Assembly (NCBI GenBank): GCA_030323885.1
Contig: CM059192.1
Coordinates: 62,551,593-62,615,592, forward strand
DNA: 64,000 nt
Origin: Branchipolynoe longqiensis
Lineage: Eukaryota > Annelida > Polychaeta > Phyllodocida > Polynoidae
Reading direction: 5' to 3'
Below, piece after piece: positions 11,501 to 22,902 of the stretch. Under the pieces are notes generated by a model. That model was not told the origin of the DNA. It saw only the letters and a list, made by a program, of their open reading frames with translations, and made no database searches. The position numbers and the translations under genes are program-made. Position 1 is the first letter of the stretch, and every line of letters begins with the position of its first letter.

Positions 11501-12837
11501 TCACCCAGACAAGAGATTGGTGTGTGGTGTGAAATTGACCGCAAAAACAAACGCAGGTTTCTGGAGCGCCTATCTGAATCAGCCTCACAGATGCAGGGTC
11601 CGTCACTAGCTCTCCCACCTCCGGTCCCGTACCATCTCCTGAACGACGGGTGGCAATCTCGGGTCGGACCCCGCACCGCGCTCCTGCACCCCCTCACACT
11701 AGGTTGTAAATCACACCGGCGTAGCTCGACCCCTTGCCCGCTCAGCCTGCTCCTGGTTTGCTTCAAGTGATGACAGGTCGCGCCATCTTTCTCGTCCAGC
11801 CTCTCCTTTGACATGAAACAACGATGGCGGCCGCACGCACTCCACCGCTCTCATTGTTTTACTTCCCTGATGCCATCACAACTTCCGGCCTCAACTGTTT
11901 GGTTTCCCGCGCATCCCCTCAGTCTGCTACACTCTGGCCGCCCTCCACTGAGCACTGTTCAGGGCGCCACCTTCGACCACGGACCGGGGCCGCAACTCTT
12001 GCTGATTGGAGTCGGCTGATCAGGCCTCGGTCCCGGCCCCCTCCCACCTGACCCCCACACTCCCACATCGCCTTCCTCACCCGACTTCGATGGAATTCGG
12101 CCAGTTTACATCTCCATCAACCCCCCCCCCCCCCCCACACACACACACACACACACATACAGACACGCGCGCGCGCGCGGAAGGGCCTCTGCAGTCTCAA
12201 ACTCAGTCAAAGTAACTTAACCTCCTTCCGGCCCTTCCCAGTTGTCAGTCTTTGGTCTCAGCATCCATGCTACTTGGATCTGTGTTTTACAGAACGCTCT
12301 CATCGCCTCCAGGTCATCTTGCACCGTCGGTCTCACCCTGCATGATGTGACGGTCTGAGGGGCTCAGGGAGGCTGCGCCCGTCATCCACCAGGAGGCGCT
12401 AAGCCAATACTCGGTTTAAATCACCTCCATAGTCTGATTCAATTCTATGACGCTATGTCACAGCACATACGGCGCACTGTGGTCGGTGCGCCGGGCTGCT
12501 GTGGACTTCAGGTGTCCTACAATCGACAAACGCGGCCATCATTGTGAGGGCCTCCCTTGTAGCAGCTTTGACGGAGACATGAGGTTGTCTGTTGAGTGCT
12601 TCCTGGAGAGGGCAACACCAGCCAGACCGGCCTCCTGGGTTGTGCGCTTCAATGCGGGCCGCCGGTCACCGTTTCGCTGGTATCCTGACGTAACCTGCGA
12701 GGTTGGTGCTACATAGTTACAAATATAATGCAGTGCACCAACATCGGACTGCGGTATTAGAATTAGCTGTCAAAGTAGGTACAGGGCTCGGACCATGGAC
12801 CATTGCTATTTATATTAGATATCAATGGGATGCAGTA
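11501..12837. other. Unassigned GC-rich DNA with a microsatellite
   Basis: Between the Gypsy LTR and a LINE remnant I see no supported gene. It is C-rich and open in several frames without recognisable domains, including an 89-codon frame at 12447-12716. At 12119-12180 there is a simple-repeat chain: a C run, then (AC)n, then (GC)n. Confidence 0.4.
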
Positions 12838-13167
12838 AGGCACGTCTACATAAGCTGCAGACGCTCTAAAATAGAGTACTAAAAATATGCCTCGGAAGCA
12901 AAAGCTGTATAACTATAAGACAGCAAGAGTACAATTTTTCACAAACAGGCAATAAGATCACTTAAGATCATATGGGTGCAACAAATCATGAACCGAATAA
13001 AACAGGATGTAGCAAACAAGGTCCAAAATAACCAACAATGGTCCATTACTAACAATGATAAAATCAAAATGCAGTGCATACGATCGCAGTGTAGCTAACA
13101 TGAGTGCCAAATATCTGGAATATGTTGCCAGCTGCAACAAGAAATGTAGAAAACCTAGCAGTGTTGA
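12838..13167 (+). pseudogene. CR1/L2-like LINE tail, plus strand
   Basis: Plus-strand codons from ~12838 read SKARLHKLQTL, a stop, then NRVLKICLGSK, the same motif seen intact at 62.5 kb on the minus strand. After several frame changes the end reads PNIWNMLPAATRNVENLAVL, the terminal W-N-x-L-P motif of these polymerases. One stop sits where the family has glutamine (CAA to TAA). The fragment ends at the border of a MITE. Confidence 0.7.
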
Positions 13168-13435
13168 GAGTGGCATAGTCTGATGCTTTTGAGTTTCTGT
13201 AATTTTTCTGTGATAAATATATTAAATTGATTGCTATTATTTACCTTACTTTAGTTGGAAGTGACTTTCTTTTGTAAATGGCTAACTTTTGAGATATTTG
13301 AAGTGTAAACATGTAACATTATTCAAAAGCTCTAACACTATAGGCTTCTGCAGTAACATGTTATATGAAATTGGCTTAGCATTCCCTTCTATGTGGCAAC
13401 ATATGGTTAATAAGTACATCAGTATCTAAGAAACT
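13168..13435 (-). mobile_element. MITE family M2, partial inverted copy
   Basis: The minus strand matches the 3' portion of the M2 elements at 17778, 30566 and 52672. It shares GGCATAGTC-type ends (family consensus AAGTTGCATAGTCCGAT), a TAAAATAAA-type segment, and the block around GTGTTAGAGCTTTTGAATAA. The copy fades near 13435 without a clear second end. Confidence 0.6.
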
Positions 13436-14059
13436 ACACAAAATTAATGTTACCTAGAAAAATAACTGATGGGAGTACAACAGGTTAACTACAAAATCAT
13501 GACCAGTGTGATCCTATAGGAGTAGGTGCACGACATGACTCCAATGTTCACAGGTAAAATGCTGGCTGATGATGTATATTTCCCTAGTACAACACAAAAG
13601 TAACTATATAAACATCTCAAACTCAATGTGTTTCACTGCATGATTAGACCGTAATGCCTTAATAGCAACTAATGAAATTAACAAGATACAATGGAAATGC
13701 ACAAATATATTTATAGATAAATTGACTATTACAAAGTATGGAGAAAGCCAGGTTTTGGACAGTTCACAATTTATATAACCCATACACAAGAAACAACAAG
13801 AAAAGCAAAATTATTACTAAGACAAAATTCTAAAGATTTGAATCAAATTGGACTAGTGCTGGTCAGCAGTGAAAACACTTATCCATTATGGGCAGGGCAA
13901 ATAAATTCATCAAGAATAAAACACACCCACAAAAACGCAGCTGCAAGGCGCTCCTGCTGACCCACAACTGCCGGAACGCCATGTCATACAGCACCAGCAG
14001 TTTGACTATATTACACTCCTCACAATGTTCCACAGTGCGTGAGCCCGTGTCGCACTACC
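13436..14059. other. Unassigned AT-rich spacer
   Basis: No gene, tRNA or paired terminal repeats are visible. A minus-strand frame of 61 codons at 13604-13789 has no recognisable content. Confidence 0.35.
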
Positions 14060-15214
14060 TATAGACCCCTTTCAATTGTGTATGCACGCGCAGCTTGGCT
14101 GCAGAACGAATGGGCACTTTTATTCAAAATTAATAGAGACCATATAAATTTAATATAATCTGTTCGTTGAATATGTTTACTATATGTGTTTACTATATGT
14201 GTTCCAAGCGGTTTGTTTCTAGGTGGTGTGGTTTTAGAGATATTTCACTTTTTCTGAATGAAGATTGCGCACGGCCATTGACAATGCATTGAGTTTGCCG
14301 GTATGCACAGTGTAAAACGTCTGTTTTATTAAAAATTAATAGAAATACAGACCCCAAACCTTATACATTTAATATAATCTGCTCATTGAATATGTTTTCT
14401 ATATGTGTACCAGGCGGTCTGTTTCTAGGTGGTGTGGTTTTAGAGATATTTCACTTTTTCTGTATGAAGATTGCTCACGACCATTGACAATGCATTGAGT
14501 TTGCCGGTACGCGCAGTTCAAAACGTCTATTTTATTCAAAATTAATAGAAATACACACCCCAAACCTTATAAATTTAATATAATCTGTTCATTGAATATG
14601 TTTTCTACATGTCTACCACGCAGTTTGTTTATAGGTGATGTGGTATTAGAGATATTTCACTTTTTCTGTATGAAGATTGCTCACGACCATTGACAATGCA
14701 TTGAGTTTGCTGGTATGCACAGTGCAAAAAGTCTATTTTATTCAAAATTAATAGAAATGCAGAACCCTAACCTTATAAATTTAATATAATCTATTCGTTG
14801 AATATGTTTTCTATATGTGTACCAGGCGGTTTGTTTCTAGGTGGTGTGGTTTTAGAGATATTTCACTTTTTTTGTATGAAGATAATTCAAGATCGCTAAT
14901 GGCCATTGACAATGCATTGAGTTTGCCGGTACATGCAGCGCAAAACATATATTTTATTCAAAATTAATAGAAATGCAGAACCCTAACCTTATAAATCTAA
15001 TATAATCTATTCGTTGAATATGTTTTCTATACGTGTTCCAAGCGGTCTGTTTCTAGGTGGTGTGGTTTTAGAGATATTTCACTTTTTCTGTATGAAGATT
15101 GCTCATACTGTCATAGCCATTGAGTTTACAATGTGATGGTGTGTCGTCCTGCAGCCAAAATGTGTGCGCACTGATCTAAATACCTATGCTCACGTTATAT
15201 GAAATAGGTCTATA
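14060..15214. mobile_element. TIR element filled with a ~200-bp satellite
   Basis: Outer ends are inverted: TATAGACC-CCTTTCA at 14060 against TGAAA-TAGGTCTATA ending at 15214. Both sides also have a TTGGCTGCAG(A/G)ACGA block in inverted orientation a little further in. The duplication is TA or TATA. Inside are five units of a satellite of ~196-216 bp, each with TTTAGAGATATTTCACTTTT (starting near 14237, 14453, 14649, 14855 and 15071), a GACAATGCATTGAGTTTG segment and TTCAAAATTAATAGA. Two more units lie inside the Ginger1-type element at 50551. No coding. Confidence 0.65.
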
Positions 15215-16144
15215 ATATGCCCGAAATCAGGCCCTTACAGTAACCCTGAAATCAGGCTCACACATTAGGCCAAAATCAGGCCGTAAGGGTAAAGCCAGGC
15301 TTAGATAGTAAAACCTAAATCAAGGCCAGGCAGTAAGGCCAACAGAATAATGCAAAAATCGGATCAACACAAAGTCGAAATCAGGCCCACAAAATAAGGT
15401 CGAAATTGAGCCTGTGCAGTAAAGCCGAAACCAGGTCTACACAGTCAGTCCGAAAACTGGCCTACACAGTCAGGCCGAAACCATGACTACATGGTCAGGC
15501 CGAAACCAGGCCTACAGTCAGGCCGAAACCAGGCCTACATAGTCAGGCCGAAACCTGGCCTACACAGTCAGGCCGAAACCAGGCCTACACAGTCAGGCCG
15601 AAACCAGGCCTACACAGTCAGGCCGAAACCTGCCCTACACAGTCAGGCCGAAACCACGACTACACGGTCAGGCCGAAACCAGGCCTACACAGTCAGGCCG
15701 AAACCAGGCCTACACAGTCAGGCCGAAACCTGCCCTACACAGTCAGGCCGAAACCACGACTACACGGTCAGGCCGAAACCAGGCCTACACAGTCAGGCCG
15801 AAACCTGGCCTACACAGTCAGGCTGAAACCACGACTACACGGTCAGGCTGAAACCAGGCCTACACAGTCCGGCCGAAACCAGGCCTACACAGTCAGGCCG
15901 AAACCTGGCCTACACAGTCAGGCCGAAACCTGGCCTACACAGTCAGGCCAAAACCACGACTACATGGTCAGGCCGAAACCTGGCCTACACAGTCAGGCCG
16001 AAACCAGGCCAACACAGTCAGGCCGAAACCAGGCCTACACAGTCAGGCCCAAACCAGACCCATACAGTAAGGCCGCAATCAGGCCCACGAGGTAAGTCCG
16101 ACATCAGGACAACACAGTAAGTCCGAAATCAGGACAACACAATA
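15215..16144. repeat. 25-bp tandem array, left part
   Basis: A 25-bp unit (consensus GGCCTACACAGTCAGGCCGAA plus ACCA) is repeated about 37 times. The centre (15480-16060) is homogeneous, while the edges are diverged (AAATCAGGC- and GGACAACACAATAAGG-type units). Because 25 is not a multiple of 3, a 111-codon frame repeats every 75 bases; that frame is a by-product. The array resumes at 23734 on the far side of a 7.6-kb nest of insertions, in phase with the left part. Confidence 0.9.
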
Positions 16145-16533
16145 AAGCTATGGACAGACAGGACGCGGGCGTCACGCGGGCGGCAAGTACAAGCTGAAAT
16201 ATTGAACACACTATGTCTGGCAAGCGTCTGATGTGCATGTTTAAACTCTCTCTCTCTGTCTCTGTCTCTCTCTCGGTCTCTGTCTCTCTCTCTCTCTCCT
16301 GATTCATCGGAGCCAGTACCTTAACCTAGCCAGGCGGTATCACGCATCACGTGCAAAAATCGCTCCAGGAGCGATTCTATCCGCCCGTTCGATGCCCGCA
16401 TTACAACTACCCGCACTAGGGTGCTTTGACTCTGCTTATCACATATATTTGGATTTTTTCCGCCCGCGTGTACGCCCGCGTGACGCCCGCGTGACGCCCG
16501 CGTGACGCCCACAGGCTGTGTTCCTTCCTAGCT
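16145..16533. mobile_element. MITE with CGCGGGCGT words, inserted in the 25-bp array
   Basis: Ends AAGCTATGGA and TCCTAGCTT are inverted, flanked by TA on both sides (16143-16144 and 16534-16535). Each arm carries GC-rich words: GACGCGGGCGTCACGCGGG on the left, and three GCCCGCGTGA-type units on the right. A (CT)n tract lies at ~16246-16300. Removing this unit and the next element rejoins the array at ACACAATA-AGGCC, the normal array sequence, which supports insertion at a TA. Confidence 0.65.
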
Positions 16534-16944
16534 TATAGCCCTGTCACACTACAACGCATCGCGCAAGTGTGGACCAACATAGGTGATTTTGCACAAATAT
16601 GTTGATATGCGTTACTCAAACGTTATGCGTTCATTATACGTACATTGGGTATATGTCGATGTACATCAATGTTCGTCGTTATACGGCGTCGCTGGTCCAG
16701 GGGTGGCAAAAGTTTTGTGCATGCACATAACTTTTGACGTTTGACAACGTGTGGCTTTTACGTTGGGCGTCCGTGATGTGTAAGAATGCACGAAACCCGG
16801 GTAGACTGGCCGATATGTATTAATTTAGAATCATCCATAACCCACACAGTAATTAAATAGACAAATAACAAATCATATAATCACTGGCTGGGCACAACCC
16901 GCCATGGACGCAAGCGTCCCACCCAGCCAACCTACAGACAACAA

Positions 16945-17772
16945 TCAAGAGCGTTTGCAACTCTCCCTCCTCAAAGAGTGACTCAAAAAATTATCCGGGT
17001 TTGAACCCACGCAAGTAGCTAAATGCTTAATAATAATAGCAGCCTGCAAGGCGGCATATTGAAGAGGAAGAAACCTCCCTCCTGGGGCCGGCACCTGGAA
17101 AGCTGCAGCATCGCCCGCCACCCGTGTCCCGGAGAAGTGCTTACGGATCCAAAATACTGCACACAGGTCAGAATTCTTTACTATCGCGACTGGTATCAAC
17201 AACTCCCTTTGCCCAAACTGTATAGTTTTTGAACGCCTAACCGCAATTACCATCCCCCCACGACTAGAATGTAAAGCTTCACCTAAGCAACACTGAGTCG
17301 GAGCTAGTAAGTTGACATTTTCGCAGCAGCCCCCGAAACCCTGTTAGGATAGGTGCCCGTGTACAGGTATGCCCCATGCTGTCGAACATGTAGCCAAACA
17401 TGGCGAGCAGCTCCCACGGTGACAGGGGGGACGCTGCTTTAACTGCACAACCTAAAACTCTCATTGCCCCTCCTTAAACAGTTTTAACATCGTGCGAATG
17501 GTAATCGATGGCGTCTGCACCCTCAGACTTCAAAAAGAAATTCAAAGCACTTAAATAGTTGATAATGGAAGAGTACTTTAACGATCGCGCTAGCCACGTT
17601 ATGTACAGTGCTACTTGAACGCGAGGGCACGGCACTGGAGCTAGTAGCCCACCAAATGAGTCAATGAACCGGAAATAGCGGCGCAGTTGCATCAAGCGGG
17701 TCGCCCTAGAACTAGGCGCGTCATACTGCGCGGCGAACGCCCGTGTCTGCTCCTCCAGCGCACAAGGCCTGC
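16945..17772 (-). pseudogene. DIRS tyrosine recombinase, C-terminally truncated
   Basis: The first part (17772-17474) is the core-binding domain, with LMQLRRYFRFIDSFG, VALYITWLARSLKYSSI and INYLSALNFFLKSEGA. The catalytic part starts at 17464-17279 with ILTGFRGLLRKCQLTSS, which carries the first catalytic arginine. Then 17253-16945 has VAVRRSKTIQFGQRELLIPV and ends SHSLRRE, the H-x-x-R box. The reading then stops, and the terminal tyrosine segment is absent. Family members recombine circular cDNA into the genome through that tyrosine, so this copy is inactive. At least two frame changes occur. Confidence 0.85.
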
Positions 17773-18067
17773 TATTAAAGTTGCATAGTCCGATGAAAAC
17801 ATCAAATTTTCAAAACCAAAGCAATATCCTCAATTTGATTCTATATATCTAACTTAGTAACTGGTGTACTTATTAAACATTTGTCACCACATAGAAGGGA
17901 ATACTGAGGCAATTTAATAGAACCTGTTACAGCCTATGGTGTCAGAGTTTTGGCGTGCTTACCAAAACTAATCTTACTTGTTCTCACTTCAAATATCTAA
18001 AAAGTTAGCCATGTAAAATAAAAGTTACTTCAAACTAACGTAAGATAGATTATGATGACCAATCTTA

Positions 18068-19093
18068 AGGGGCTGTCACACTATGACCTATGGCGTTAGC
18101 GTATGTCAACGTATACACTTTTCGACCAACATGTCGGCATAGGCCGTCATATGTTATGCATAGGTTGGGCATATGTCCTATATGCTTTTCATAGGTCGTC
18201 ATAGGTCGGCATAGGTCGAGCGGCCCAAAATTTGTTGTGCGTGTTCAAAATTTTAAACCTATGGTGGTGTATGTCTCATACGTCTCTCATATGCTCGTCG
18301 TACGTCGACATACATTAGGCATATGTTAGGGGTAGGTCAGCATAGGTTAGCCATACGTTGAGCCAGCGCCCTCTGCGTATCTCTGGTGTATGCAGCCTTC
18401 GCCTAGCTATGAGTAAAATGGCTGTCACACTATGACATATAGCTTTAGCATATGCCGACGTATGCGCTTTTTGACCAACACATCAGCATATGCCGTCATA
18501 GGTTATGCATAGGTTGGACATACGTTGTATACGCTTTTCATAGGTCGTCATAGCTCAGCATAGGTCGAGCCGCCAACAAATTGTTGTGCATGTTCAAAAT
18601 GTTAAACCTATGCCGGCGTGTGGCTAATACGGTTCTCATACGCTGGGCATACGCTGGATGTACGCCGGCATAGGTTACGCATATGGTGGCCATACGTCGG
18701 CATAGGTTACTCATTTTTTAAATTTTATTTTATTTTTTATTGAGGCTGTATTTATACTGTCCATAGCATATAAGCCCGGGTACCCAGGCTTGTTTTCAAT
18801 GCTGGCCAGTTGTATTGTTGGTGTTATCTTACTCATACGCTAGACCTTTCACCTGTAACCATCAACAAACATCCCTGTACGCCACGTATAGGTCGTCATA
18901 CTCTTTGCATACGCCGTCATAGGTTAGGGATAGGTTAGGCATAGGTTAGGCATAGGCTACGCGTATGCTTCATACGTCGCTGGGACCTCCCACAGTGCAA
19001 AAATGTCGCTGTATCTCAACCTATTATGATTTTCAAATTATGTCGCCATGTTACGCATACGCCGCCGCCATACGTCATAGTGTGACAGGGCCT
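18068..19093. mobile_element. MITE family M1, copy b, nested inside M2
   Basis: Starts AGGGGCTGTCACACTATGAC; the right end reads CATAGTGTGACAGGGCCT. TTA lies on both sides (18065-18067 and 19094-19096). The interior is a chain of CATAGGTCG / CATACGTTG / CATATGTT-type words in both senses, with a partial internal repeat of the left end at ~18420. A 114-bp insert with its own target duplication sits at 18715-18828. The right arm is closely related to the fragment at 38150-38515. Confidence 0.85.
18715..18828 (-). mobile_element. 114-bp retroposed fragment, innermost insertion of the nest
   Basis: Flanked by the perfect 8-bp direct repeat TTACTCAT (18707-18714 and 18829-18836). It begins with a T-rich run on the plus strand, so on the minus strand it ends in an A-rich tail, typical of target-primed retroposition. 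The body is not recognised. It interrupts an M1 word array that is otherwise continuous. Confidence 0.75.
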
Positions 19094-19151
19094 TTATGTA
19101 TTTATCTCAGAAAATGACAAAAATTCAAAACCATCGGACTATGCAACTTTA

Positions 19152-19713
19152 ATCGAAAACGAAAAATAAAAAGATGGCTGCAACACAGCCGGCCCTCTGG
19201 ATCAGCTACCAATATTTGCGACTTAGTGTCGACACTGTCCCACCTACCGAGGGTATCGCACAAAGTATTATTCCTACTTGGTAGATAAACTGAGCTAATA
19301 TCAAAATTATAACCGCAAGACAACCAAAAGAGCTCCTTCCGCCAACCCATCATAGTTTTATTGGCACACCGACCAGTGGCCAGCGCAGCCCGTACCGTCG
19401 AATTGTCCGGCACAAACACCACCAAACTATCTTTCCATTTATGACACCACCGTTTTGCTGCGCCGACCATTGCCCACATCTCACGCATGTTGATGTGTCC
19501 ATCAATGCACGTTTGGTGGTGCCCCCACCCCCTCTCACCCTCCTGCACCTGGGCTGGGTTAAAATAACCCGCGCACCAATCATCCCTGTGGATCTCCCCG
19601 ATGCCCGCATCCGACACATCAGAATACACAGATATCATAGGGGAGTGGTGCCAAAGGATCTTGGCATAGACATTGAAGGTATCGGTGAAACGTATCCACC
19701 AGTCTATCTCCAC
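19152..19713 (-). pseudogene. DIRS RNase H domain
   Basis: Minus-strand frame with MEIDWWIRFTDTFN at its start, then VYSDVSDAGIGEIHRDDWCA (the first catalytic aspartate region), NMREMWAMVGAAKRW (glutamate) and VFVPDNSTVRAAL (aspartate). It ends with VYLPSRNNTLCDTLGRWD, the P-x-x-x-N-x-x-x-D type end of DIRS RNase H. This order is usual for DIRS. The last ~17 codons of the open frame belong to the M2 MITE, which cut the gene here. Confidence 0.85.
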
Positions 19714-19772
19714 CCTGAACTCTGCATTTAAGCGAAATTTGTAAAAAAGGTTTCTTCAGAACTCCTATAGTG

Positions 19773-20422
19773 TCATAGATGCGGGTGCTGAAAGAGCGAC
19801 CCCCGCGGACAATGGTCGAGCAGTGAGGAAAGGCGCCCAGCCAAACGCTCCAACTCCTTTCGACTCACTTTATGCTTATTAGCGAACAACAACAACAAAT
19901 GCCTCTTCAACTTGGCTACTTTGTTGGGTGGCGGCTGGAACTTCACAGAGTCATCTCGATCACCAAGAAACGTGTGCATTGGCCTGGAGAGCTTAATTTT
20001 CCTAAGCTAATGTGGAAATCTATTCTACGGAACAAAGCTATAATAATGTTCTGGCTAAGACAACGCGTATTAAAGTCACCCTCCACCACCGCAAAATCGT
20101 CGAGGTAATTGGTGACACGAGGAACCCCCTCCCGTAACGAGCATCTGGTAACAAAATCCGATATCTTCCTAAATATGTAGGGGCTTGAGAAGAGCCTCAT
20201 ACAAAGCCTATTATCCATACACAATTCTATCACCTCGTGAAATCTCCAGGCAAGCCCTTGTTTTGGTCTATCAGCAGGGTGGATACAAACCTACACATCC
20301 CTTTCACCAGGTCGTCAATCCCTTTGTAACTAAACTTGCGAGACACCTCATCAATACAATTATTCACCGACCGGTCCACAGGCTTACTACCCAGAACTTC
20401 CCCATACGACTTTGGCACACAG
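19773..20422 (-). pseudogene. DIRS reverse transcriptase, N-terminally cut by a Gypsy insertion
   Basis: Three minus-strand pieces in order: 20422-20230 with SVNNCIDEVSRKFSYKGIDD; 20233-19943 with MRLFSSPYIFRKISDF and the catalytic box VTNYLDDFAVVEG; and 19979-19773 with PPNKVAKLKRHLL and RKELERLAGRL. YLDD is the metal-binding box. The pieces are offset in frame. The segment with the first catalytic aspartate is not seen intact. The N-terminal end was separated from gag by the LTR element at 20423. Confidence 0.85.
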
Positions 20423-20600
20423 TGTGATATATGCGTAATAGACGTATAGACGTCTAGACATCTAGACACGTCTGTAATATATGCAAATGAGATGACGTCA
20501 CATGACTAAGTGTGCCGGAGGTCTAGACCCCTAATGGGGAATAAAGCATTCAGTAATTCAGTATACAGAAGTCAAAGTGTTCAGACGTTGTACTTTCACA
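20423..20600 (+). repeat. 5' LTR of G2 copy A
   Basis: 178 bp, with TG...CA borders. Near its start it has iterated palindromic GTCTAGAC/AGACGTCT words, a TGACGTCA site (a CREB/ATF-type 8-mer) at ~20493, and GGAATAAAGC near 20538, a likely polyadenylation signal. Confidence 0.85.
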
Positions 20601-20621
20601 TGGTGTCAGATGAGGAAGAAT

Positions 20622-20960
20622 GCCGCCCGCTAATACACTGCCGGGTTTGCGGCCGCCTGGTCAGCTTGTCCTCAGCAACAACGCAAGATTGAACTGGAAA
20701 ACATGTCTCAGAGCATTTGACATATACACCATTGCTGCGGGTGTCATATTGAAGGCAGAATGAGTGCAATGCTGCATCTTCCTTCACGTCGCTGGCGAGG
20801 AAGCGCAAAAAGTTTTAGCCAATATGTCCATTGAGCTCGCTGACCGAATCAGGATCGGACCACTCACAGAAGCATTCCAGACATATTGTGTAGGCAATGG
20901 TGCTTTTAGGCCCATTGCTTCAGGCTACCAACAAAGACAGTGTCGTGTAGCTGTGGTTCA
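20622..20960 (+). pseudogene. Gypsy gag remnant in G2 copy A
   Basis: In shifting plus frames this reads the conserved gag N-terminal core: an N-W-K-x-W-x-x-A-F-D-I-Y-type stretch near 20690-20730, LHVAGEEAQKVLANMSIELA near 20775-20835, and FQTYC near 20880. The more intact copy on the minus strand at 40151-40783 shows the same order. Several stops occur. Downstream, 21090-21200 is a run of degenerate GATGC(C/A)-rich repeats. Confidence 0.75.
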
Positions 20961-21619
20961 CCAGGCAGCAACTCCCTGATAACCAAATGAAGCAGCATTA
21001 ACAAGTTACTGTGAGTTTGCTCTACCACAGACAAGCAAGCAGAATGCCATATCTGAATGGACAGATTGGAGGACAGGGCCCGAAGTGATGGCCCACAAAT
21101 GCACTGATGCCTGGAAAGATGGCACACGGATGCACGGATGCCTAGAGGCACAGACACAATTTCTCAGATGCCAAGAAGCACAGATGCACAGATCATCGAC
21201 AGAGACGAACGGCTGTAATGAAAACGGCCAGGATGAAGACACGCAAAACATCAGGCCAGCTAAGCAACAGGTGAGGCAGCGAGCAATGAACATGGAGCAC
21301 CGGGATGCAAGCATCGGATGCCAGGCCACTGATATTGATATATAATTCCATCATAATATTGCTATGGACTAGTTATTAGTGATGGTAATTGTTTTGTGGA
21401 GGCTAAGCAGCTGGACAGTTCAAAGGACTTCAGTGCCGTAGTGCGCTCGGACACTCGCTAAACCTGTGGTTAAGTTAATTACTTACTTACTTATGCCTAC
21501 TCGCTTAAGTTAAGTGCTTGTATATTTTATTGTATTACTGTATAATGAACGAGTAATCCTGGTATGTTTTATGGGGATTTTAAAACATTTCATGTCTCAG
21601 AAATACTTTGAGGGGGGGA

Positions 21620-21797
21620 TGTGATATATACATAATAGACGTCTAGACGTCCAGACATCTAGACGTCTAGACACGTCTGTAATATATGCAAATGAGATGA
21701 TGTCACATGACTAAGTGTGCCAGAGGTCTAGACCCCTGACAGGGAATAAAGCATTCAGTATCCAGAAGTCAAAGTGTTCAGACGTTGTACTTTCACA
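21620..21797 (+). repeat. 3' LTR of G2 copy A
   Basis: 178 bp, the same length as its partner, differing at scattered bases and in the number of GTCTAGAC words at the start. It follows the polypurine run directly and ends TTTCACA before the CACGG flank. Confidence 0.85.
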
Positions 21798-21841
21798 CAC
21801 GGTACACATTGTGGACACACTGAGGCACCACAGTAACATGG

Positions 21842-22902
21842 CTAATACATCCCCTGTCCTTCAAGCTTTTTACAGAGAAACTCCCGGTTCTCGACATTTG
21901 AAGTGGGCCTGCCCGGCGCTTTATAGCTGGCTTCAGCCTCGAGTCCAAGCTTCACGGATATGCAACCGGCTCCCGCATCGGGAGCAGCAGTTCCCGAATG
22001 AACATGTCTTTCAATCCTGAGAACACCCAATGTCCCTATTATAACCAAAACAGGGCTTTTTACCGTCTCTTGAAAACAGCTTGCCGTAACCGCCTCCCAT
22101 ACGGTCTTTCGTGTACTCCAACTCATAATATTTTAGACACTTCAGCATTGCCCGCAGAAAATGCGGAGAAACCATCCTTAGCCGCCAGCCTACGCACAGC
22201 CCTGTCGTATCATGCGTGTGCGGCATCAACATGCTGGCCTGCCTTTGCCTTCCCCGACATATACCCAATATGCCTAACAAAACTTAACAGGTCCTCCATT
22301 GACACATCTTTCTGCTCCACTACCCATGCACATGAAGCCTCCACTAACTCGTTCAGCCCCAACTTCTTAATGTCTTTACAGTCGTCCAGAAAACGTTTTA
22401 CAGACCACTTACTGCATTTCCTTTCCTCACGATTGAGTGTCCTCCCGTCTGATGAGTGTGACGAAGAGTAGTGCCGGCACCTATGCCGATGCCGGTCGCG
22501 TGATGCACTACTATCGCAAGAAGCTTTCCGCGACGAACAGACACCAATCCTCAAATTCACCATATCTTCCTCTAGGTGTTCATGCCGTAACACCAACGCT
22601 GCCATCCTCTTCCTCTTCTCCATTGCACGCACCTTCTCAACCAGGGCCCTCTAGTCATCAGACAGGTCGGCCGCCTCCATGCTACCGGCACTGGCACTCT
22701 TGGAGCCTCCTTCCACCATTTCCCCCTCGGCCTCCACCTCTTTCTTCACCAAAGTGTCCTCTTGGTGGGGCTGCAGGGTCTGCGAACACGTAGCGCGCTT
22801 ACCACGCTTGCAGTTCTCATTGACTGCCCCCGAATGAATATTCGCACACATTCTGCAAAACTCTCCAACATCGAAACTCTGAAAAAAACAGTCGACTAAC
22901 AC
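21842..22902 (-). pseudogene. DIRS gag-like region
   Basis: Minus-strand frames 22902-22651, 22632-22210 and 22280-22011 lie upstream of the DIRS RT in the correct direction. The middle one has an acidic/basic stretch, an S/R/H-rich low-complexity segment and a helical segment around VKRFLDDCKDIKKLGLNEL. The last has KPCFGYNRDIGCS, a C-x(7)-C spacing like the start of a nucleocapsid-type finger. Position and composition support gag. Frames are broken at ~22650 and ~22245. Confidence 0.65.

Larger units (their letters stand above)
17778..19149. mobile_element. MITE family M2 inserted in the DIRS element, itself interrupted
   Basis: Ends AAGTTGCATAGTCCGATG and its inverted partner CATCGGACTATGCAACTT are flanked by TA (17776-17777 and 19150-19151), as for Tc1/mariner-type MITEs. 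Without the M1 copy at 18068-19093 it would be ~345 bp, like the copy at 52672. It lies between the RNase H and recombinase remnants of the DIRS element. Non-coding. Confidence 0.85.
20423..21797 (+). mobile_element. Gypsy-derived non-autonomous LTR element (family G2), copy A
   Basis: Two 178-bp LTRs (20423-20600 and 21620-21797), both TGTGATATAT...TTTCACA, frame a 1,019-bp interior. A primer-binding-like TGGTGTCAGATGAGG follows the first LTR, and a purine run GAGGGGGGGA precedes the second. Flanks CACAG and CACGG are a 5-bp target duplication with one change. The interior has only a gag remnant and no pol. The second copy at 39248-40982 has the same layout, so the pol-less form itself seems to have been mobilised, presumably by pol from a relative. 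Confidence 0.9.

Noticed and set aside
15215..16144. CRISPR-like regular 25-bp repeats
   Set aside because: Units are directly adjacent without unique spacers and the context is eukaryotic transposon DNA, so this is a simple tandem array.
16970..17010. tRNA B-box-like GGGTTCAAACCC
   Set aside because: It lies within the DIRS recombinase coding sequence just before the H-x-x-R box, and no A box is present at tRNA spacing.
21006..21345. Overlapping 83-107-codon frames on both strands
   Set aside because: They cover the GATGC-rich repeat after the gag of G2; both strands are open because of the repeat, and no domain is present.
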